A stretch of 64,000 nt of DNA from Pilaira anomala (lineage: Eukaryota; Mucoromycota; Mucoromycetes; Mucorales; Mucoraceae), in NCBI GenBank assembly GCA_025716855.1, contig JAIXMQ010000009.1, forward strand, positions 124,001-188,000, given 5' to 3'. A program made the translations under genes and the position numbers. Position 1 is the first letter of the stretch, and each line of letters starts with the position of its first letter. Below, one piece after another: positions 58,076 through 64,000 of the stretch. The notes beneath the pieces are model-generated. The model searched no databases, had not been told where the DNA came from, and saw only the letters and a program-made list of their open reading frames with translations.

Positions 58076-59360
58076 AGTATATATCTCGATTACGGCATAA
58101 TTTTAAATAAACTTACATTAAATCCAGGGATAATAAACGATAATCCAATTGTAGCTGACGAGCATTTTGCCACAGTTTCGTGTCTCGCGGCAAGAAGAGA
58201 GTTAAAGTGATTTATAGACTTGGCTAATGGCTTGAATATTTTTTCGTACAATGTCTGTTTAAAAACCCAAATGTTAGTCATTGTCAGTATTATGATGGAT
58301 ATATTTACGTTTGTCATTCTGTCATAATATGTACGGGATAAGCGATCGTTAAATTTGTGCCAATTCTTTCTGAACGAAAGGATCTATAATTGTAACATAT
58401 CAATATATTATCATATATGAGCAAAATTTTCTGCTTTTTCTTACCTGTTCAATTCTGAAATCATCAATTACTTCAGGATCTTTGTTCAAGTACCATAGAG
58501 TACGTTCTCTATGAGCTGAAGGCTCAAGTGGAGGCTTGATACAAGAATTGAATTGAAATTCGGGAATAGTATCGGTGAGAGAGTCATTAGATTTTCTATA
58601 TGCAGCTAGCCTTTCAGCTATAGCATTTTTGGTAAGAAAATAAATTAACGCATTAACTTTACTTGATTTTTTACGCGTATTCAAGTCGCGGAGAGGGCTA
58701 GAAAGAACGTCATTCTTAATATCAGTCGTAGCGGAAGTGGCACTGGTGGTGGCAGTAGAAATGTCGGTAGCTATCTTACCATCACCAAGGAAATTGAGGA
58801 ATAACTGTTGGATTTTAGGTTTTTCGACAGTGGTGGGAGTTGGTTCTGGTTTGGTGGTCTTGAGTGTCATCTTGCTTAACATTGAACCTGTTCGTAAAGT
58901 TATTATGGGAACACTCTATCTGCATTCGAAAATTATTTACCGGAAAACAGGGAATGAAAGAAGTTCGAGAGTGCCAACGTAGCTGATCCAGGTGCTGAAA
59001 GTAAGTTAATAAAAGTTGAAAAAAAGATACTATGAAAGTAAATCGTTCTTACCAAATAAGTGTTGTCTATAAGGGATTTGTGCTTTTTCTACATGAGGTA
59101 GAATAAATCCTTTCAACACGTTCCGAACATTATAAATGCACAAGGAAGATAAAAGGAACTCTATTGAATTCTAGTTAGTTGCAATCAACTTTATATAGTG
59201 AAGTTAACTTCATACCAATTGTCTTAATTGCTCTTAATTCTAAAACATAAGTAAGGGGTCTAATGCTATACTTAAAAGCTAAGTAGTTAACTATCACAAT
59301 CGCTAACACGGCGGCACCATTGTTTAGAACAATGTATGCATTATACGAGGTATATGCCAT
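57514..59360 (-). CDS. TMEM209/cytochrome b561 N-terminal-domain-like membrane protein
   Basis: Ten exons: 59216-59360, 59053-59160, 58941-58994, 58445-58887, 58309-58383, 58117-58254, 57856-58029, 57719-57787, 57610-57662, 57514-57541; all phases agree, 428 aa. The N-terminus has two hydrophobic segments (AAVLAIVIVNYLAFKYSI, FLLSSLCIYNVRNVL), then a Thr/Ser/Pro-rich linker and a helical C-terminal domain. The C-terminal blocks FTPTSVGMPTDSQIIMHAL and DTDLFKFLLVYIYM resemble by memory the LPTDS...LH and NLF.T.LLFLY words of animal TMEM209, a nuclear-envelope protein that binds Nup205. The match is partial, so the family call is tentative; the exon structure is firm. The 9th exon could also stop directly at GAG TAA if its intron is retained. 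Confidence 0.6.
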
Positions 59361-60122
59361 GTTTTGTTTTGTTTTGTTTTGTTGAAAAGACAAGAAAAAT
59401 TTATTTGAAGAGCAAAATGATAACAGACAAACTGCGACATCAGGACAGTCACGTTCTGAACATGCAAAAGAAGAACCTTGAATAACTTTTGTTAAAGAAA
59501 GTATCTGGATATGTATTCCCTTATATCTGGAAAGGTTATGAGAAACTTCAAATGTCTACCCATAAGAAAAAAAAAAGCTTCAATACATCAAAAGTTAGTG
59601 AAAACGAGAATATATGTGTCAATTAAAATGTTTAAAGAGAGACCCAACTACATAGTAGGTATTATACAAGTTTTAGCTACTACTTTTAATTTTTACTTCA
59701 ACTGCGGTATAAAAGCAACTGCATTTCTTTCTTTTCATTGACTTGTTTATTCTAAATGTGTCGTATGGTTACATCAACGTGAAGATCATCCGTGTCATAT
59801 TGATATTTGTGAGAATATACAGTATTTACACGTCGACATATGGTTTGTGACAAATATTTAATCCCGAGTGAGAAATAAATAATCACAGAGTCTAAAGTAA
59901 ATAATCTCATCGAAAGGAAGTTGTATTTCTTATCCAACCCTCACAATTTTCCCTACTTATCTCATAGATTCTGTCTTTTATTCTCTGTATGAACCTTTCT
60001 CCACCATTTATAGGATGCTTCTTGACAAAAACCTTTTCTTAAAATTATATAAACAATGCACATCACTATATCGATGAGGTACATTTGGGTTTCTTATTAC
60101 GGGTAATTCCATCATCCACCAA
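59361..60122. other. Intergenic region
   Basis: Begins with a (TTTTG)n leader strip (59363-59383) of the TMEM209-like gene. The frames at 59511-59741 (+) and 59752-59937 (-) are unsupported by splice sites or motifs. No gene. Confidence 0.55.
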
Positions 60123-60784
60123 TTTTTTACCCCCAAATCACGAAGTTTTTTTTTAAAAATAAAATGAGCCTTTCTAAAACTACCGCTTCATTACAGTAGA
60201 AAATGCCCTACGTTATGCTACCTTTTTATTGACCTTAATTAGTTTTTTGATAAAGAAAAAGGAGGTACTGTTGTAAAAGTAAATTTTTTTATAGCGGAAA
60301 ACATTTCAGCCAATCATATAGCCATTGAATAATATCTAAATTTGATACTTTTTCTAATGATGCAGAAACCACAGCTAAACAATAATAAAGATTAGTAGTT
60401 ACTGTGAGAAGCTATAATTAGAATTTTTGGCGGGGCAAGTACATATCTCACATCTAAGCATATAGATTCAAAAATATAAGAAGATGTGCCTTTAAATTTT
60501 GCATTAATTGTATATCATATTTTATAATAGAATACACTTTAATTTGACAAGACAGAAGCTTTTACCCAAATCTCGTTTTTTGATAATTTGATTGGTTTAA
60601 AACTTTTCCTGCAATAAGAAAAAACCTTGGCTTTGGTACCTCCATTTTTCTTTATCAAAAAAGCTAATTAAGGTCAGTAAATACGTAGCATAGCGTAAAG
60701 GGTTTGCTACCGTAATGCAATAGTAGCTTCAAAAGAGCTCATTTTATTTTTCTAAAAAAAATTGGGTGATTTGGGGGTAAAAAA
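60123..60784. mobile_element. Short foldback element, same family as 46.3-48.8 kb
   Basis: Terminal TTTTTTACCCCCAAATCA (60123-60140) has a perfect 18-bp inverted partner at 60767-60784. The arms continue imperfectly for about 200 bp each, for example GGAGGTAC at 60261-60268 against GTACCTCC at 60636-60643. The centre (about 60330-60560) resembles the internal unit of the large element (GGGGCAAGTA, ATCTAAGCATATA, TGTATATCATATT). No ORF. It ends about 35 bp from the stop codon of the frameshifted secreted-protein gene. Confidence 0.75.
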
Positions 60785-60819
60785 TGAGTTTCCTGAAGTA
60801 GGAATCCAAGTGGGTGATG

Positions 60820-61261
60820 TTAATGGCTCTCGTTGATAAGGCTGGAATATCTATTTTGAAGCTTAGAAATGACGCTAGAGACATCCACCGAAGCAGTGTT
60901 AGCATCTAAGTAATAAAATCAAAAGCCTTTAATTAATTACTTATATACTTTTTCTGCTAATGATACTTACAGAGGTATGACATTTTGGTTGAAAATTTAG
61001 TTACCGTACTAACCACGGTGGTAGTAGCGGTAGTAACGGTATTGGTTCCTTCATATACTCGAACACGCGGCTTACCTTCAACAACGACAGTAACTAACTG
61101 TGGAGAAAGGAGCACGTTTGGCCAAACTGTAATGAGAAAACATATATCAGATTTTCCGTATCTCTATTTAGAAATTGAGCTTACTGCATGTGATCAATCG
61201 CAGGTCGCGCAGATACGCAGGCAGCTAAGACAAGAACAACAGAGAAAATAAAGAGCTTCAT
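60820..61261 (-). pseudogene. Small secreted Thr-rich protein, apparent single-base frameshift
   Basis: Three exons by splice consensus: 61185-61261, 60971-61126, 60820-60905. Exon 1 gives a textbook signal peptide, MKLFIFSVVLVLAACVSA, followed by RPAIDH. Exon 2 continues with HLAKRAP, a possible Kex2 KR site. The frame then stops after about 10 residues, whereas the +1 frame runs on as LVTVVVEGKPRVRVYEGTNT and a Thr/Val-rich stretch, joins exon 3 in phase and ends ...LINESH. One extra base in the AAA at 61106-61108 (T run on the coding strand) would explain it. It is either a recent pseudogene or a sequencing indel. If read as is, only a 41-aa secreted peptide results. Confidence 0.6.
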
Positions 61262-61581
61262 TAATATATGATTTATGATAACGAAATACAAATAACTTTG
61301 ACAACGCTTGAGTCTATTTATACTTGATATTTCTGTTAAGAATGTCTGTCATATAAAATTACACTGGTTCTTAGCGAAATAGTTTTTTAATGGTATGTTT
61401 ACAAAACCTGGGAGTTAGTTACAAACATTGTTACCATAAAGATACTGAAACATATTTTTTTCATTAAGTATGTTTTTAATTTTGTAAACAAGCCACTTTT
61501 CGAAGTGCATTTTTTTTTTTACTGCACCAATGTTCAAGCACACTTTTTTTTTATATTTCTAACTACTATTATTCTTTGACT
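61262..61581. promoter_or_regulatory. Divergent spacer of secreted-protein and RNase P/MRP-subunit genes
   Basis: A 320-bp gap between divergent start codons, with a TATTTATA-like TATA candidate near 61316-61323 for the secreted-protein gene and T runs before the + gene. No other feature seen. Confidence 0.4.
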
Positions 61582-62109
61582 ATGGCCAACAAAAACCAAT
61601 TACAACCAATACAACATACAAATCGACTCGATTTTCTATCTGCAGCAGGGTTTGAAATGTTCTCTGTAGTTCCTTCACTTAGTCGATATTACATGAGCGA
61701 ATTTCAACACACACTCAATGAATTTGGGTTGACTACACAGAAGAATATAGAACGTTTGACTTGTACAAGTTGTGGACAAATATCAGTCCCTGGACTTAGC
61801 AGTCGAGTAGAAATCATACAAAAAAAGGGTAAAAAAGTGACAAAAGAAAAAAAGAGGAGAAAGAACAAAGTTCAAACGACGTGTTTGACGTGTGGCAAAA
61901 AAACACTATATCATGGATCTTACAAGAATAAATTGCCAAAACCTATCAGTGATAAACCTGTCGCTATACCTGAAACACCTGTTGTTGAAACGAAAAAGAA
62001 GAAAAACAAAGGGAAAAAGAATAATCTTAAAGCATTGCTGTCCAAATCAAATGCTCAGGCAGAGAGCAAAAGCGGTGGCGGATTGGGCGATTTTCTATCG
62101 TCTTTATAG
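61582..62109 (+). CDS. RNase P/RNase MRP zinc-ribbon subunit (Rpr2/Rpp21/Snm1 family)
   Basis: Intronless 175-aa protein. Helical N-terminal part (LDFLSAAGFEMFSVVPSLSR, YYMSEFQHTLNEFGL), then two zinc-knuckle pairs, CTSCGQISVPG and CLTCGKKTLYHG, about 40 residues apart, and a Lys-rich tail (KKKKNKGKKNNLK). The LSRYYM helix, the C-X2-C pairs and the VPG word match Rpr2/Rpp21/Snm1 proteins, which bind the specificity domain of the RNA in tRNA 5' processing (RNase P) or pre-rRNA cleavage (MRP). Which of the two cannot be decided here. Start set at ATG 61582; there is no earlier in-frame ATG. Nuclear by family and basic tail. Confidence 0.82.
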   Translation: MANKNQLQPIQHTNRLDFLSAAGFEMFSVVPSLSRYYMSEFQHTLNEFGLTTQKNIERLTCTSCGQISVPGLSSRVEIIQKKGKKVTKEKKRRKNKVQTTCLTCGKKTLYHGSYKNKLPKPISDKPVAIPETPVVETKKKKNKGKKNNLKALLSKSNAQAESKSGGGLGDFLSSL

Positions 62110-63127
62110 TATTACTGGCAGCTTGTCTACATACATTCGGATAGTAGTTAACATTGTTCAGAAGACAGCGAAGCTTAATTTTATATCACTATATCTCTTT
62201 TGTTGAAAATTATTATAACAATATCAAACTTTTTTTTTCAGAATACTGTTGAGATCAATTAATAATAAACGATTGAGAATATTACAAACAAATGCATGTA
62301 CTGGGTCAATATTTATTACTTACTTAACGTATGTAAGAGATCATAGGAATGTCTTCAAAACATATTCGGGTTGTTTAGCAATTACCATTGTGCATTAAAT
62401 CTCTTCTATGTCCCGGGCACAACTTGTGGGTCATGTATCTTAGGATAAAAGGAGCTTAACCATTTAACTATGAGAAGTTTGAAAATACATCAAAAGAAAG
62501 GATGAGTAAGATAGTCCACATTCTGGAAATAATTTACTTATTTGAAGTTAGTAGATATCTTTAACAAAAAATGGTAAAAGTTTATTTACTATTACTTAAG
62601 ATAAGAAACTTTAGGTATCTTGCTTGAACAGTTGGAATAAGACTAAGTTATTAATGTGAAAGAAAAGAGTTCTTTTTTTAGAACATATCAATCCTTCCTA
62701 AAAATCTTCAAAGATTTTTGGTTTCTAATTCAACTAACTACAAATGCCGAGTAGCATTAACAAACATCTCTTAATGATACGTTTGACACATAATATATGT
62801 ACATGTAGGACATAATATGTGAGGTTCACACAGTTAATAGTGATTCTGTATAGGACCTTCTTCCATGTCAACACTGATACATTTTCCGTTGTTCAGCCTG
62901 ATTATGCTTGGATTGTCAAAGCGCTAAATACAAGCTTGTTTTACAATACCAACTTTTGCTTATTTTTCATGAGAATAAAATTCTTTTGATATTTCTTAAC
63001 CTGTCCTTTTTAACATATACCTCAATGACTACTAACAGCTCAATTAATAAGATATTAAACGAGAGTAGTTACATAATTATTCTAATTTACAAATTTTATT
63101 TTCAAAAAAAAAAGAACAAAGAAGGTT
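62110..63127. other. Intergenic region between convergent genes
   Basis: About 1 kb of A/T-rich sequence with no notable repeat. The frame at 62908-63306 (+) overlaps the helicase tail and is its shadow. No gene. Confidence 0.6.
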
Positions 63128-64000
63128 TTAACGCTTCTTGTATCCACCCTTCTTTTGATCACCGCCCTTCTTATGTTCACCTTTATACTTTCTCTTTCCT
63201 TGAGCACCAGTTCTTTCCTCTTTATCAGCATCATCATCGTCATCGTCATCCTTACGACCACCGCGCTTTGATTTTTTACCGTTGTCAGTCTCTCTTAATT
63301 CTATAGTTGCGATACGCTGAGCTTCATCCACACGTTCTTGTAACATCATGACTTCATCCTTTTCAGCAGGGAAAGGATCCAACTTGTGCTCTAAATCTTT
63401 TTCAATACGTTGGATTAATTCTACATCATACTGGGTAACAAAAGTCACGGACTTTCCGGATCTACCGGCTCTTGCGGTACGACCCACACGATGGATATAA
63501 TCTTTGGATGATTGAGGTACATCGTAATTGATAACGACATCTACCATAGGAATATCAATACCTCTACTAGCAACATCTGTAGCGACTAAAATATTACGGG
63601 CACCAGCCTTGAATTTATTAAGTGCACCTAAACGCTTAGCTTGAGGCAATTGACCATGAAGAGGAACGGCAGCAAAACCGAGGTTTCTCAACATGATGGC
63701 AATCTTTTGTGTATCATGACATGTACGTGTGAAAATAATTGTAGAGTTACCAGCAAGTTCATTCAAGAGATAGACCATGTAACAATCCTTGTGCTTGAGA
63801 GGGAAAAAGAGATAGTATTGTAAAAGTGTCTTGACAGTAGAGTATTTACTAGCTACTTCCACCTTGACAGGTTTGTTTAAACTTGCTCTTTGAAGTTTAG
63901 CGACCTTTGTTGTCATAGTAGCAGAGAACAAGAAAGTGTTTCTTTCACGAGGAATTACCTTGAGAATTTGATCAATCTTAGGACCGAAATCCATATCTAA
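63128..64000 (-). CDS. RRP3: DEAD-box RNA helicase Rrp3/DDX47 (5' part beyond window)
   Basis: Single open exon of 290 codons, open to the right edge (LDMDFGPK at the border). Motif III FLFSATM, motif [10 protein letters not shown], motif [14 protein letters not shown] and motif [15 protein letters not shown] are present in order. Motifs Q, I and DEAD lie outside. The stretch [20 protein letters not shown] and [12 protein letters not shown] are characteristic of Rrp3/DDX47, a nucleolar helicase for 18S rRNA maturation. The C-terminal tail of about 60 residues is Lys/Gly/Asp-rich ([34 protein letters not shown]), fitting nucleolar location. Stop at 63128-63130. Confidence 0.92.
   Translation of the reverse strand, partial: LDMDFGPKIDQILKVIPRERNTFLFSATMTTKVAKLQRASLNKPVKVEVASKYSTVKTLLQYYLFFPLKHKDCYMVYLLNELAGNSTIIFTRTCHDTQKIAIMLRNLGFAAVPLHGQLPQAKRLGALNKFKAGARNILVATDVASRGIDIPMVDVVINYDVPQSSKDYIHRVGRTARAGRSGKSVTFVTQYDVELIQRIEKDLEHKLDPFPAEKDEVMMLQERVDEAQRIATIELRETDNGKKSKRGGRKDDDDDDDADKEERTGAQGKRKYKGEHKKGGDQKKGGYKKR

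Overview
This window reads as nuclear DNA of an early-diverging filamentous fungus, most likely Mucoromycota (a Mucorales-type genome). The basis is the strong AT richness with very long poly-A/poly-T runs, the many short GT-AG introns of about 50-90 nt with a CTAAC/CTAAT-like branch site, and the gene families present (Rim15, Vts1, Slm1, Pet8, Cu/Zn SOD, mitochondrial ribosomal L11). The phylum is an inference; no rRNA or species marker is present. Exon limits were set by hand from splice consensus and codon phase, and every multi-exon model below except one stays in frame.

Layout. 1-6.1 kb: 3' part of a Rim15/Greatwall-type kinase (+). 7.1-9.0 kb: a nine-exon seven-helix receptor-like protein (-). 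9-16.4 kb: a gene desert with diverged repeats and a degenerate satellite. 16.5-17.8 kb: V-ATPase subunit D (+). 19.6-20.5 kb: a single-pass wall-sensor-like protein (-). 20.5-25.2 kb: a second desert with one relic exon. 25.2-31.2 kb: a four-helix membrane protein, a tiny Tyr-rich ORF and a predicted pseudokinase (+). 31.5-35 kb: a coiled-coil protein, a mitochondrial PP2C phosphatase and mitochondrial L11 (-). 35-37.2 kb: a minisatellite-bearing spacer. 37.3-39.9 kb: Nab3-like RNA-binding protein. 40.4-44.9 kb: a dense block with SOD1, an unknown protein, the mitochondrial SAM carrier, a COQ11-like protein and a secreted protein. 46.3-48.8 kb: a 2.4 kb foldback element. 49.2-59.4 kb: a second dense block with Vts1, an SDR, Slm1-like, a mitochondrial methionine aminopeptidase and a TMEM209-like protein. 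60.1-60.8 kb: a short second copy of the foldback family. 60.8-64 kb: a frameshifted small secreted protein, an RNase P/MRP zinc-ribbon subunit and the C-terminal half of the Rrp3/DDX47 helicase, cut by the window edge.

Themes. Several genes serve mitochondria: SAM carrier, COQ11-like, PP2C, L11 and methionine aminopeptidase. The SAM carrier and the COQ11-like gene are divergent with only 287 bp between start codons; both can be tied to coenzyme Q synthesis, which needs mitochondrial SAM. Others act in nutrient and stress signalling (Rim15, Slm1-like, receptor-like protein, wall sensor, SOD1) and RNA metabolism (Nab3-like, Vts1, Rrp3, RNase P/MRP subunit). No tRNA, rRNA, CRISPR array or intact transposase gene was seen. 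The most unusual structure is the foldback repeat family at 46.3-48.8 and 60.1-60.8 kb: it encodes nothing, has long inverted arms, and in the large copy carries an internal unit in alternating orientation.
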